Program-made: the position numbers and the translations under genes
The notes under the pieces: generated by a model
What the model was told of the DNA's origin: nothing
Databases searched by the model: none
Seen by the model: only the letters and a program-made list of their open reading frames with translations
Source: Bradyrhizobium ottawaense
GTDB lineage: Bacteria > Pseudomonadota > Alphaproteobacteria > Rhizobiales > Xanthobacteraceae
Reading direction: 5' to 3'
Assembly (NCBI RefSeq): GCF_900099825.1
Contig: NZ_LT629693.1
Span: 2,790,001 to 2,854,000 of the forward strand
Length of the DNA stretch: 64,000 nt
Shown here: positions 18,671 through 26,995 of the stretch, in pieces
Position numbering within the stretch: the stretch's first letter is position 1
Layout of the letters: every line of letters starts with the position of its first letter

Positions 18671-19887
18671 AACACGAGGCGGTCGAGACTCCGAACAAGG
18701 ACCAAACCGGATTCTGGAAAAGCAACCTGCGCGACTACGGCCTGCTGGGCTCGTTGCTGGTGATCATTGCGCTGTTTGAATACCTGACCGGCGGCGTGCT
18801 GCTGGCGCCGGTCAACATCACCAACCTGATCCTGCAGAACAGCTATATCGTCATCATGGCGCTCGGCATGCTCTTGATCATCGTCGGCGGCAACATCGAT
18901 CTTTCCGTCGGCTCTATCGTGGGCTTCATCGGCGCTATCGCCGCGACCATGATGGTCGACTACAAGATGCCGTGGGTTCCGGTGGTCGGCATCTCGCTCG
19001 TGGCCGGCGGCCTGATCGGCGCTGCGCAGGGCTATTTCGTCGCCTACGCCAAGATTCCGTCCTTCATCGTGACGCTCGGCGGCATGCTGGTGTTTCGCGG
19101 GCTGACCGGCAACATCCTGCTCGGCCAGTTCGTCGGGCCGTTCCCGAAGGATTTCCAGAGCATCAGCTCCGGGTTCATCCCCGACGTCGTCAGCGCGCCG
19201 CTGCTGGCGCTGTTCGGCGACGGCATCGGTACCAGCTTCCGCTGGACCTCGATGCTGGTCGGCCTCGTCGGCGCCGCCCTGCTGATCTTCACCAGCGCCC
19301 GCCGCTGGCGCCGCGCCAAGGCCCATACGATGGAGACGGAACCGCTGGCGCTGTTCATCGGCAAGAACGCCGTGTTCGCCATCCTCATCGTCGGATTTTG
19401 CTATCTGCTGGCTTCCTATCGCGGCCTGCCCAATGTGCTGATCATCATGGGCGCCCTGATCCTGCTCTACATGTTCGTGACGCAGCGCATGACGATCGGG
19501 CGCCGCATCTATGCGCTCGGCGGCAACCGGCTGGCGGCGCAGCTCTCCGGCATCCGGACCGAGCGGCTGATCTTCCTGACCTTCGTCAACATGGGCGCGC
19601 TGGCCGGCCTTGCCGGGCTGATCGTCGCGGCGCGGCTGAATTCGGCAACGCCGAGCGCCGGCAACTCCTTCGAGCTCGACGTCATCGCCGCCTGCTTCAT
19701 CGGCGGCGCCTCCGCCTCCGGCGGCGTCGGCAAGGTGATGGGCGTCGTGATCGGCGCCTTCGTCATGGGCGTGATGAACAACGGCATGTCGATCCTCGGC
19801 ATCGGGATCTACTGGCAATACGTCGTCAAGGGCCTGGTGCTGCTGGCGGCGGTCTATGTCGACGGCTACCAGAAGAATAAGGGATAA
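18667..19887 (+). CDS. gguB: Sugar ABC transporter permease
   Basis: A 406-residue inner-membrane permease of the RbsC/XylH (BPD_transp_2) family with roughly ten membrane spans. The conserved [28 protein letters not shown] and [14 protein letters not shown] segments are present. A cytoplasmic or hydrophilic insert with [15 protein letters not shown] near 215-230 is usual for the XylH/GguB branch. The start ATG overlaps the gguA stop by four bases (ATGA), so translation is coupled. It is the last gene of the operon. Confidence 0.92.
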
Positions 19888-20164
19888 AGCGCGACCCGCG
19901 CCGCGGCGTCGATCGCCTCGACGTTACATGCGCTCGCGTGCTGCTTACGCGGCAACGCCTATCAGGAAATGAGCTTTGAGGAGACAGTCCGTCTACACTT
20001 TCGCTTCGCTCAAGCTTCGCCGGACACGCTTCGTCCTGACGGTTCTACCACACGTAGCCTTGGTGGGGAGAACGTGGCTTGCCGAGCCGTAGCTCGCGGC
20101 GCAGCAGCCCGCCTTCGCGAAGTGGCTTCGGCGTGGCATCCTTGCTCGCTTCGCGAGCAAAGGA
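19888..20164. other. Spacer between gguB and tRNA-Val with hairpins, no gene
   Basis: No credible gene is present. The stretch has several TTCGC-rich short palindromes; the clearest is an 8-bp perfect hairpin with a TTC loop (20142-20160, arms TTGCTCGC and GCGAGCAA), placed just past the 3' end of the minus-strand tRNA. There is no T-run, so it is a processing or pausing site at best. Confidence 0.5.
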
Positions 20165-20239
20165 TGGTGGGCGCGACAGGGATCGAACCTGTGACCCCTA
20201 CCATGTCAAGGTAGTGCTCTCCCGCTGAGCTACGCGCCC
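20165..20239 (-). tRNA. tRNA-Val (anticodon GAC)
   Basis: Read on the minus strand, the gene is 75 nt with its 3' CCA encoded. The acceptor stem is GGGCGCG with CGCGCCC, the D arm is GCTC/GAGC, the anticodon stem is CTACC/GGTAG around the loop TTGACAT, and the T arm is ACAGG-TTCGATC-CCTGT. The anticodon GAC reads GUC and, weakly, GUU codons. A 17-bp palindrome (20247-20263) lies in its 5' leader. Confidence 0.97.
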
Positions 20240-20376
20240 TAGACCGGGATGACCTGGTCATCCTGCTCTAGCTTATAAGTCGTATTGGGTGGGGTCCGTA
20301 TATCGGCTCCAAAGCGCCCCGGCAAGGATGCTTGGGAGTAATTTCTGGGGTGTTTTCGACCCAAAATGGTGCCGAA

Positions 20377-20736
20377 TCAGGCCGCCAGCATCTTGTTCAC
20401 TTCGCTGACCAATTCGCGGAGGTGAACCGGCTTGGCCAGCACCTTGGCGTTCTTCGGCGCTTCCGAATCGGAATTCAGGGCGACCGCGGCAAAGCCGGTG
20501 ATGAACATGATCTTGATGTCGGGGTCGAGTTCCGAGGCGCGGCGCGCCAGCTCGATGCCGTCCATTTCCGGCATCACGATATCGGTCAGCAGCATCTCGA
20601 ACGGCTCCTCGCGCAGCCGTTGATAGGCCGACAGGCCGTTGTCGTGGGGCGAGACCTGAAATCCGGCGTTTTCCAGCGCCTTCACCAGGAAGCGGCGCAT
20701 GTCGTTGTCGTCTTCGGCGAGAAGGATCTTATGCAT
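20377..20736 (-). CDS. cpdR: Response regulator CpdR
   Basis: A 119-residue single receiver domain. The acidic pocket is EDD (8-10), the phosphoacceptor is Asp52 in LLTDIVMPEMDG, and the segment DPDIKIMFITGFAAVAL with a following AKPVHLREL matches CpdR of Caulobacter and rhizobia. In those bacteria unphosphorylated CpdR brings ClpXP to the cell pole and triggers destruction of CtrA and other cell-cycle regulators; the CckA-ChpT phosphorelay turns it off. The protein ends in Ala-Ala, the kind of C-terminus ClpXP itself recognises. It is monocistronic and transcribed away from an N-formylglutamate amidohydrolase gene. Confidence 0.93.
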   Translation of the reverse strand: MHKILLAEDDNDMRRFLVKALENAGFQVSPHDNGLSAYQRLREEPFEMLLTDIVMPEMDGIELARRASELDPDIKIMFITGFAAVALNSDSEAPKNAKVLAKPVHLRELVSEVNKMLAA

Positions 20737-21061
20737 GGTTACTCTGACTGTCGTCGAATCCGGCTGGAAGGATCACTCCGCCCACTAAGCCCGACAGACG
20801 GTAAATATCGGGTGAAGGGGAAGCCACACAGAGGATGGCGCGAGCGGCTATTTCTGTACCCTAATGCACCTGAGATCAACAATGGCGGACGGTTTTGGCA
20901 GGTTTGAGACCTGTTCCAACAGCTTTGCGGCTTTTTTCGCTTGGCAGAATGATTGCGATTACCGACAATGCCGCCCACATAAAACTTCCGTTTTCCGGCA
21001 GAATCGGTTGGCTTGTCGATTAAGCGCGGGGAAATGCGGATCTCAGGGATAACGCCCGGCG
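20737..21061. promoter_or_regulatory. Divergent regulatory spacer between cpdR and the N-formylglutamate amidohydrolase gene
   Basis: This 325-base gap must hold promoters for both genes. I looked for a CtrA site (TTAA-N7-TTAA) and found only single TTAA or TTAG half-sites. No terminator or small RNA structure is convincing. Nothing more can be assigned. Confidence 0.4.
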
Positions 21062-21949
21062 ATGACCCAGTTTGAAGGTGAATTATCGCCTCCGTTCGAG
21101 ATCGCGGAGCCGGCCGACTGGCGGGCGCCGATCATCTTCAACTCGCCGCACTCCGGCTCGGTCTATCCGCCGGATTTTCTCGACGCTTCCCGCATCGACC
21201 TCGTGAGCCTGCGCCGCTCCGAGGATTCCTTCATGGACGAATTGATCGCCGATCTCTCCGGCCGCGGTTTTCCGACCGTGCGGGTCAATTTCCCGCGATC
21301 CTATGTCGACGTGAACCGCGAGCCTTACGAGCTCGACCCGCGCATGTTCAACGGCCGGCTGCCGAGCTTTGCCAACACCCGCTCGATGCGGGTCGCCGGC
21401 GGCCTCGGCACGATCCCGCGCGTGGTCGGCGACGGCCAGGAAATCTATCGCGAGCGGATCAATGTCGACGAGGCGCTGGGACGGATCGAGGCGCTTTACA
21501 AGCCCTATCACCGCGCATTGCGGCGGCTGATCAACAAGGCCCACCAGGCGTTCGGCACCGTGATCCTGGTGGATTGTCATTCGATGCCGTCGGTCGGCGT
21601 GTCGCGCGACGAGCCGCGGCGGCCCGACATCGTGATCGGCGACCGCTACGGCACCAGTTGCGCCAGCCTGCTGCCCGACCTTGTCGAGGAAATCATGAGC
21701 GGGCTCGGCTATTCGATCGGTCGCAACAAACCCTATGCCGGCGGCTTCATCACCGAGCATTACGGCAACCCGGCGAGCGGCTTGCATACCGTGCAGCTCG
21801 AACTCAACCGCGCGATCTATATGGATGAGCGACGCCGCGAACGCTCGCCGCGCTTTGCGCAGGTGGCGGCCGATTTCACCACGCTGGCCGACGCGCTGGC
21901 GCAGGTTCCGCTCGGCGATCTCGGGCCGTTCCAGGCGGCGGCGGAGTAA
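21062..21949 (+). CDS. N-formylglutamate amidohydrolase family protein
   Basis: A 295-residue zinc-dependent hydrolase of the HutG/FGase fold. The N-terminal NSPHSGSVYPPDF holds the first zinc His, the middle ILVDCHSMPS the second, and GGFITEHYGNPASGLHTVQLELNR the third with a conserved Glu. HutG releases formate and glutamate at the end of one histidine-degradation route, but no other hut gene is nearby, and stand-alone copies next to cpdR are common in Alphaproteobacteria as I recall. The true substrate here is open. No terminator follows on the + strand; a convergent small RNA ends 40 bases beyond the stop. Confidence 0.88.
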   Translation: MTQFEGELSPPFEIAEPADWRAPIIFNSPHSGSVYPPDFLDASRIDLVSLRRSEDSFMDELIADLSGRGFPTVRVNFPRSYVDVNREPYELDPRMFNGRLPSFANTRSMRVAGGLGTIPRVVGDGQEIYRERINVDEALGRIEALYKPYHRALRRLINKAHQAFGTVILVDCHSMPSVGVSRDEPRRPDIVIGDRYGTSCASLLPDLVEEIMSGLGYSIGRNKPYAGGFITEHYGNPASGLHTVQLELNRAIYMDERRRERSPRFAQVAADFTTLADALAQVPLGDLGPFQAAAE

Positions 21950-21985
21950 TCGCCGCTTCGCGTTGTCCGGAATGAAGAAGTCCTC

Positions 21986-22022
21986 AAAAGAAAAAAGGGC
22001 CGCTTGAATGAACAAGCGGCCC
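21986..22022 (-). terminator. Rho-independent terminator of the small RNA
   Basis: On the minus strand the stem GGGCCGCTTG (22022-22013) pairs perfectly with CAAGCGGCCC (22006-21997) over a six-base loop, followed by TTTTTTCTTTT. This is a textbook intrinsic terminator for leftward transcription and there is no coding gene upstream of it on that strand. Confidence 0.9.
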
Positions 22023-22079
22023 AAGTCTAGGGAGGAAACGCCCAAGGAGGGCAGCGATAGCGCGAGGCGCTACCGCACC
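21988..22079 (-). ncRNA. Candidate small regulatory RNA with anti-Shine-Dalgarno motifs (alpha-r14-like)
   Basis: A roughly 90-nt minus-strand transcript is predicted from a promoter at 22113-22085 to the intrinsic terminator. Three hairpins can be drawn. The first has arms GCGGTAGCGC and GCGCTATCGC with one G-U pair; a short GCCC/GGGC hairpin exposes a TCCTT loop; the last is the terminator. The single-stranded link before the terminator reads GTTTCCTCCCTAGACTT. CU-rich CCTCC motifs in loops are the hallmark of the alpha-r14/NfeR1 sRNAs of rhizobia, which block ribosome binding on transport mRNAs. Family assignment is from this architecture only. Confidence 0.7.
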
Positions 22080-22084
22080 GCAAC

Positions 22085-22113
22085 AATATGCGACCGCGCT
22101 GCACAAAACGCAA
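22085..22113 (-). promoter_or_regulatory. Promoter of the candidate small RNA
   Basis: On the minus strand TTGCGT (22113-22108) and CATATT (22090-22085) are separated by 17 bases, a fair match to alphaproteobacterial sigma-70 promoters. The start would fall near 22079, directly before the first hairpin. Confidence 0.55.
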
Positions 22114-22446
22114 GAGAATTCGAAACACTTCCTGCGTAATCCTGGCTGGGCTTGCAGATTTGCCACAGCCCCGCCAAATGCGATTTTCTTTATTATTTTC
22201 AGTCGCTTAGGTGACCATTAACCGGCCCGGCGGGTGTTGCAGATCAGCCATGATCCACAGACATCTCGCTTTCGTGATTGACGGAGTCACTGAAAATACA
22301 CGCCTAAGCGAAGCTGATTCGAAAGCCTGACGTCACCGATGAGGTGGGAGTAACGCTGCGTTATTCGTGCGCACGCCGCGGGATTGAGCTAGGCAAGAAC
22401 CAGAATTCTCGCGCGCATGCACGCCGCGCCTTTCCAGGGATCAGCC
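22114..22446. other. Spacer upstream of hisN, nothing recognised
   Basis: This stretch is locally AT-rich around 22185-22200 and should contain the hisN promoter. The words ATTTTCAGT and CGCTTAGG occur near 22196-22210 and again, inverted, near 22288-22314; I cannot assign a role to them. Confidence 0.35.
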
Positions 22447-23235
22447 GTGACGGTCATCGATTTTACAGCCTTTATCGGCCGCCTTGCGACCTCCTCCGGC
22501 GAAACCATCCTGCCGTTCTTCCGGACCTCGCTCTTGGTCGACAACAAGAGCACCAGCGATTTCGACCCCGTCACCGAGGCCGACCGCGCCGCCGAAGCCG
22601 TCATGCGCCGCCTGATCAAGGCCAACTTTCCCCAGCACGGCATCGTCGGCGAGGAATTCGGCAGCGAGCGCGAGGACGCCGAATATGTCTGGGTGCTCGA
22701 TCCGATCGACGGCACCAAGTCCTTCATCGCGGGTTTTCCGATCTGGGGCACCCTGATCGCGCTGCTGCACAAGGGCACGCCGGTGTTCGGCATGATGCAC
22801 CAGCCCTATATCGGCGAGCGCTTTTCCGGCGATAGCGGCTCGGCACATTATTCAGGTCCCTCGGGCGAACGAAAACTTTCGGTGCGGCGCTGCGCCTCGC
22901 TGCAGGAGGCGACCTCCTACACCACCAGCCCGCTGTTGATGAAGGCCGGCGACCGCGAGATTTTCGGCCGGATCGAAAAGGAAGTACGACTGTCGCGCTA
23001 TGGCGGCGATTGCTACTCCTACTGCATGCTGGCGGCCGGCCATCTCGACCTCGTGGTCGAGACCGAGCTGAAGCCCTATGACATCGCCGCATTGATCCCG
23101 ATCATCACCGGCGCCGGCGGCGTCGTCACCAACTGGGAAGGCAAGCCGGCCCAGAGCGGCGGCCGCATCGTCGCCGCCGGCGACGCCCGCGTGCACGAGG
23201 CGGCGCTGAAACTGCTCAACAGCCAGGACGCCTGA
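22447..23235 (+). CDS. hisN: Histidinol-phosphatase, inositol-monophosphatase family
   Basis: A 262-residue lithium-sensitive-type phosphatase. Metal ligands are in VGEEFG, in WVLDPIDGTKSFIAGFP, and in the late GGDCYSYCMLAAGHLDLVVE with KPYDIAALIPI. The DGTKSFI wording and the GDCYSY block are those of HisN rather than SuhB. It removes phosphate from L-histidinol phosphate, the penultimate step type in histidine synthesis. The GTG at 22447 has AGGGA six bases upstream; an ATG at 22417 is also in frame but has no ribosome site. It is monocistronic. Confidence 0.85.
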   Translation: MTVIDFTAFIGRLATSSGETILPFFRTSLLVDNKSTSDFDPVTEADRAAEAVMRRLIKANFPQHGIVGEEFGSEREDAEYVWVLDPIDGTKSFIAGFPIWGTLIALLHKGTPVFGMMHQPYIGERFSGDSGSAHYSGPSGERKLSVRRCASLQEATSYTTSPLLMKAGDREIFGRIEKEVRLSRYGGDCYSYCMLAAGHLDLVVETELKPYDIAALIPIITGAGGVVTNWEGKPAQSGGRIVAAGDARVHEAALKLLNSQDA

Positions 23236-23253
23236 TCGATCGCGCGGCGGCCC

Positions 23254-23302
23254 GCGTTTTCTTTCTGCGAACCGGTATCCACTTCGCTCGAAAACACTAT
23301 AG
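23254..23302. repeat. GCGTTTTC...GAAAAC palindromic repeat
   Basis: The arms GCGTTTTCTTTC and CTCGAAAAC enclose GCGAACCGGTATCCACTTCG. Other copies are at 29648-29699 and 47911-47970, with a shortened one at 55763-55794. Confidence 0.7.
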
Positions 23303-23358
23303 AATTGCTGCCAGCGGCGTGAACGCGCAGGAGATGCGGAGCCGCGCGGGAGGCGTTG

Positions 23359-24327
23359 ATGAAAATCCTGGGCCGGTTGCTCGCGGGACTGACGTTGTTG
23401 CTGTTGCCGACGTTGGCCGCAGCGCAGGATTTTCCGAACAAGCCGATCAAGCTGATCGTGCCGTTCCCGGCCGGCGGCCCCAACGACATCATCGCGCGCG
23501 TGGTCGGCCAGCGCATGTCTGAGATCACCAAGCAACCGGTCATCATCGACAACCGCGGAGGCCAGGGCGGCGTGCTCGGCACCGATGCGGTCGCGAAGGC
23601 GCCACCTGACGGCTACACGATCGGAATCGTGAGCGCGAGTTCGCTCGTCATCAACCCGACCATGGAAAGGGTGCCCTACGATGTAGCCAGGGATTTCGCG
23701 CCGATTACCCTGGTGACGACGGTGCCGGAGATGCTGGTCGTTGCCAGCAACGTTCCCGCCAAAAACATGGACGAGCTTGTCGCGCTCGCCAAAGCCCAGC
23801 CCGGAAAACTCAACTTTGCTTCTGCCGGCGTCGGCGGCCTGCCGCATCTGGCCGGCGAATTGCTCAAGCTCACGGCCAACATCGACATCGTTCACATCCC
23901 CTACCGGGGGGCTGCGCCCGCCATCAACGATCTGCTCGGCCAGCAGGTGCAGATGGCGTTCCTCGATCTGCCGGTGATCTTGCCGCACATCAAGGCAGGC
24001 AGCCTGCGCCCCATTGCGCTCGGCGCGCGCGAACGCGCGCCGACGGCGCCTGACGTGCCGACCACCGCCGAGGTCGGCATGCCGGATCTCCTGATCCAGA
24101 ACTGGTACGGCATGATTGCGCCGGGCGGGACGCCTGAAAATATCGTCAACATCCTCAATGCCGTCACCAACCAGGCCATGGACGATCCGCAAGTGAAGCA
24201 GAAACTCGCCGATCAGGGCCTCACGGTGGCCGGCGACAGGCCGAAACATTTTCGCGACTACATTACCGCCGAGTCCCAAAAGTGGGCGCGCGTCATCAAG
24301 GCTGCGGGCCTCGAGACGACGAAGTGA
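23359..24327 (+). CDS. Tripartite tricarboxylate transporter-type binding protein (TctC/Bug family)
   Basis: A 322-residue periplasmic binding protein. After the signal peptide (cleavage after LAAAQ) comes DFPNKPIKLIVPFPAGGPNDIIAR, the Bug-family start, then GGQGGVLGTDAVAKAPPDGYT and VPTTAEVGMPDL. These proteins bind carboxylates such as citrate or other acids. GGGAGG lies six bases before the ATG. No TctA or TctB membrane subunit is in the window, so it is an orphan receptor; a TauE/SafE permease gene is 1 kb away past a convergent LysR gene. The stop codons of this gene and the LysR gene are three bases apart. Confidence 0.9.
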   Translation: MKILGRLLAGLTLLLLPTLAAAQDFPNKPIKLIVPFPAGGPNDIIARVVGQRMSEITKQPVIIDNRGGQGGVLGTDAVAKAPPDGYTIGIVSASSLVINPTMERVPYDVARDFAPITLVTTVPEMLVVASNVPAKNMDELVALAKAQPGKLNFASAGVGGLPHLAGELLKLTANIDIVHIPYRGAAPAINDLLGQQVQMAFLDLPVILPHIKAGSLRPIALGARERAPTAPDVPTTAEVGMPDLLIQNWYGMIAPGGTPENIVNILNAVTNQAMDDPQVKQKLADQGLTVAGDRPKHFRDYITAESQKWARVIKAAGLETTK

Positions 24328-24330
24328 ACG

Positions 24331-25221
24331 TTACGGCGCGACGGTACGCAGATGGTCGGCGAGCTGTTTCGCCGGCCGCGGCAGCGACTTGAAGCTGCGG
24401 GCGCAGATCGCGAGCCGCCGGTTGGCCCAGGGATCCCTGATCCTGACGACGCTGATCTTCATCGCACGCGCGCAGCGCTTCGCGGCGACCTCCGGCATCA
24501 CGGCGACGCCGATGCCGGCGGCGACCATCTCGCCGATGGCGTCGAAATTGTTCAGCCGGGCACGAAACCGGAGCCGGGCGCCGAGCCGCGCCGCATGTCC
24601 GGTGACATGGGCGTGCAGCGCGCTCGAGGTGATCAATCCAACGAAATCCCGCTCGACGACCTCGCTCAAATCGACCTGCCGCCGGCCGGCCAGTTCGTCG
24701 CCGCGCGCCGCGATCAGCACCAGGCGGTCTTCGCTGAACGGGATGCGCTCGATACTGTCCGGCAACGCATGTTCGGCGGCGAGGCCCAGATCGGCTGCGC
24801 CGGTCAGGATGGCATGGGCGATATCGCCGCTTTCGCGCTCCTCGACGTCAACAGAGATGTGGGGATGCTGGCCGAGAAAGGCTGCCAGCACCTTCGGCAG
24901 ATATTCCGACAGGCCCGAGGTGTTGGCCAGGAAGCGCACCGTGGCCTTGACGCCGCGGGAAAAGGCCAGGAGATCGCCGCGCAGCGCCTCGACATTGTGG
25001 ATGACGATCCGGGCGTGATCGAGCAGGCTTTCGCCGGCCGGCGTCAGTTCGACGCCGCGGCGGCCGCGCACCAGCAGCACGACGCCGAGCGCCTGTTCCA
25101 GTCCCTTGATCCGCGCACTGGCGGACGCCAGCGCCAGATGAAGCCGTTGCGCGCCGTTGGTGATGCTGCGCGTCTCCGCCACCGCGATAAAGAGCTGAAG
25201 GTCGACCAGATCGAAACGCAT
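24331..25221 (-). CDS. LysR-family transcriptional regulator
   Basis: A 296-residue LTTR. The N-terminal helix-turn-helix is in LQLFIAVAETRSITNGAQRLHLALASASARIKGLEQ, and the rest is a periplasmic-binding-like effector domain. The ATG at 25221 has GAGGAA eight bases upstream; the ATG two codons earlier is too close to it. It is divergent from the TauE/SafE permease gene, the usual layout for a LysR regulator and its target, and convergent with the Bug-family receptor gene. The effector is unknown. Confidence 0.92.
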   Translation of the reverse strand: MRFDLVDLQLFIAVAETRSITNGAQRLHLALASASARIKGLEQALGVVLLVRGRRGVELTPAGESLLDHARIVIHNVEALRGDLLAFSRGVKATVRFLANTSGLSEYLPKVLAAFLGQHPHISVDVEERESGDIAHAILTGAADLGLAAEHALPDSIERIPFSEDRLVLIAARGDELAGRRQVDLSEVVERDFVGLITSSALHAHVTGHAARLGARLRFRARLNNFDAIGEMVAAGIGVAVMPEVAAKRCARAMKISVVRIRDPWANRRLAICARSFKSLPRPAKQLADHLRTVAP

Positions 25222-25255
25222 GGCCATTTCCTCACGACATGATTGACGTTGGAGC

Positions 25256-25290
25256 CTGTCATTGCGAGCCAACGGGTCGCAATGACAGGC
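25256..25290. repeat. Palindromic intergenic repeat, GTCATTGCG family (short form)
   Basis: CCTGTCATTGCGA and TCGCAATGACAGG are perfect complements around a nine-base loop. It lies inside the LysR/permease divergent region, where it could interfere with or shape regulation. Confidence 0.75.
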
Positions 25291-25367
25291 AGACTTCGAC
25301 ACAGACGAAGGCTGTCTCCGTAATCTCCAGATTGTGCCGTCCGCGTCGATCGGTCAATGTGCGCGTC

Positions 25368-26120
25368 ATGTTCGATTCCTTGCTCCTCCTCATCGCCGTC
25401 GCCTTCCTGCTTGCGGGATTTGTCAAAGGCGCCCTCGGGCTTGGCCTGCCGACGGTGTCGATGGGCCTGCTCGCGGTGTCGATGCCGCCGGCCCAGGCGA
25501 TTGCCATCGTCATCGTGCCGGCGATCGTCACCAACATCTGGCAGACCTTCGGCGGCCCCTATCTGCGCGACATTCTGCGGCGACTCTGGCCGCTCTTGAT
25601 CGGAACCGCCGCCGGAATCTGGCTCAACGGCGGCGCGCTGACCGGTCCCTATGCACGCTACACAGCGATCGTGCTCGGCCTGTTACTGGCGATCAACGCC
25701 ATCATCGCCCTCAGCAAATTCAGTTTCTCGGTCGCGCCCCAAAGCGAGAAATGGGTCGGCGGGATCGTCGGCGTCGTCACCGGGATGATTTCGGCGGCGA
25801 GCGGCGTGCAGGTCATTCCCTCGGTGCCATACCTGCAGGCGATCGGCATGGAGAAAGAAGAGCTGATCCAGGCGCTCGGCGTCTTCTTCACGGTCGCGAC
25901 GCTGGCGCTCGGCTTCAACCTGACCAGCGAGGGCCTGCTGACGGCGGCGACCGCGGTGCCGGGCGCGGTCGCGATGGTGTGCTCATTCGCCGGCATGTTC
26001 GTCGGCCAGGCCGTCCGCACGCGGCTGCGGCCGGATATTTTCCGCATCTGGTTCCAGGTCGCGATGATCCTGCTCGGGGTCTATCTCGCCGGCAATGCCT
26101 TGCTGAAAATCCAAAGCTGA
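25368..26120 (+). CDS. TauE/SafE-family permease
   Basis: A 250-residue membrane protein with about eight spans. The two internal repeats of the family are visible as FVKGALGLGLPTVSMGLLA and GIVGVVTGMISAASGVQVIP. Family members export or import small anions such as sulfite, sulfoacetate or organic acids. The ATG at 25368 is used, but no clear ribosome site is visible and an in-frame GTG lies three codons upstream. The position opposite a LysR gene and near an orphan binding protein suggests anion transport under LysR control. Confidence 0.88.
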   Translation: MFDSLLLLIAVAFLLAGFVKGALGLGLPTVSMGLLAVSMPPAQAIAIVIVPAIVTNIWQTFGGPYLRDILRRLWPLLIGTAAGIWLNGGALTGPYARYTAIVLGLLLAINAIIALSKFSFSVAPQSEKWVGGIVGVVTGMISAASGVQVIPSVPYLQAIGMEKEELIQALGVFFTVATLALGFNLTSEGLLTAATAVPGAVAMVCSFAGMFVGQAVRTRLRPDIFRIWFQVAMILLGVYLAGNALLKIQS

Positions 26121-26155
26121 AACGTGACGCCTGAAACGAACAGTGAGGGCTGACC

Positions 26156-26800
26156 TCAGCGCGTATCCATCATGGCGACGCGGACGCCGAGATAGACAAA
26201 CATCCCGCCGAGCAGGCGGTTGACCCAGGCGATCGCGCCCGCCGATTGCCGGATACGGCCGGCAGCCTTCGCCGCGAACGCCGCGACGCCGAAGCACCAG
26301 AGCGTTCCGCTGCAAATGAAGATCAGTCCAAGCGTCAGAAATGCGAGCGCCTTGTGCGGCGAGTCCACCGCCACGAATTGCGGCAGGAATGCCAGAAAAA
26401 ACAGCGCCACCTTCGGGTTGAGCACGTTGGTCAGGGCGCCCTGCCAGAACACCCGGCGCAGCGAGGTGCCGCCGGCTTCCGCAGCCGCCTCCGCGACGGG
26501 ACGGGGCCGCGACAGCAACATCTGGACACCGGAGAACAGCAGATAGGCCGCACCGGCCATTTTTACGACGGCGAATGCCGCCGAAGACGCCATCAGCAGC
26601 GCCGACAGGCCGATGGCGGCGCCAAACACATGAACCAGGCAGCCGCAGCTTATCCCCAGCGCCGCAGCCGCCCCGCCGCGCCAGCCGAGCTGGACACTGC
26701 GGCCGATAATATAGGCGGTGTCCGGCCCCGGTGTGACATTGAGCAGCAATCCGGAGAGGATAAAGAGCCAAAGTTCGTGAATGCCGAGCGTCCCGCCCAT
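26156..26800 (-). CDS. LysE/RhtB-family amino-acid exporter
   Basis: A 214-residue inner-membrane protein with six predicted spans. The N-terminal motif LLNVTPGPDTAYIIGRSVQLGWRGG is the LysE/RhtB signature, and FWQGALTNVLNPKVALFFLAFLPQF is the second conserved loop. Such proteins export amino acids such as threonine, homoserine lactone or leucine. It is a single gene with its start about 195 bases from the divergent cyclase gene. The substrate cannot be told from sequence. Confidence 0.92.
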   Translation of the reverse strand: MGGTLGIHELWLFILSGLLLNVTPGPDTAYIIGRSVQLGWRGGAAAALGISCGCLVHVFGAAIGLSALLMASSAAFAVVKMAGAAYLLFSGVQMLLSRPRPVAEAAAEAGGTSLRRVFWQGALTNVLNPKVALFFLAFLPQFVAVDSPHKALAFLTLGLIFICSGTLWCFGVAAFAAKAAGRIRQSAGAIAWVNRLLGGMFVYLGVRVAMMDTR

Positions 26801-26995
26801 GGTCTGACCGTTGTCCTACTGTTTCTTGGAGCTTTCCGCCCGGTTGCCCCATGCCATTTTCCGGCGGATTGCATTACTATCATGATCGGATCGGGCTTCC
26901 GCCAGACGAAGCGCCCTTTATAAACATTGGAATCAGTCAACCGACCACGTACTGGTATCTGCCGGTTCTGGAGCCTTCTGGGATATCTTGAGGAC

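Noticed and set aside
19969..20214. Small plus-strand frame ahead of the tRNA
   Set aside because: It runs into the tRNA-Val gene on the opposite strand and has repeat-like composition.
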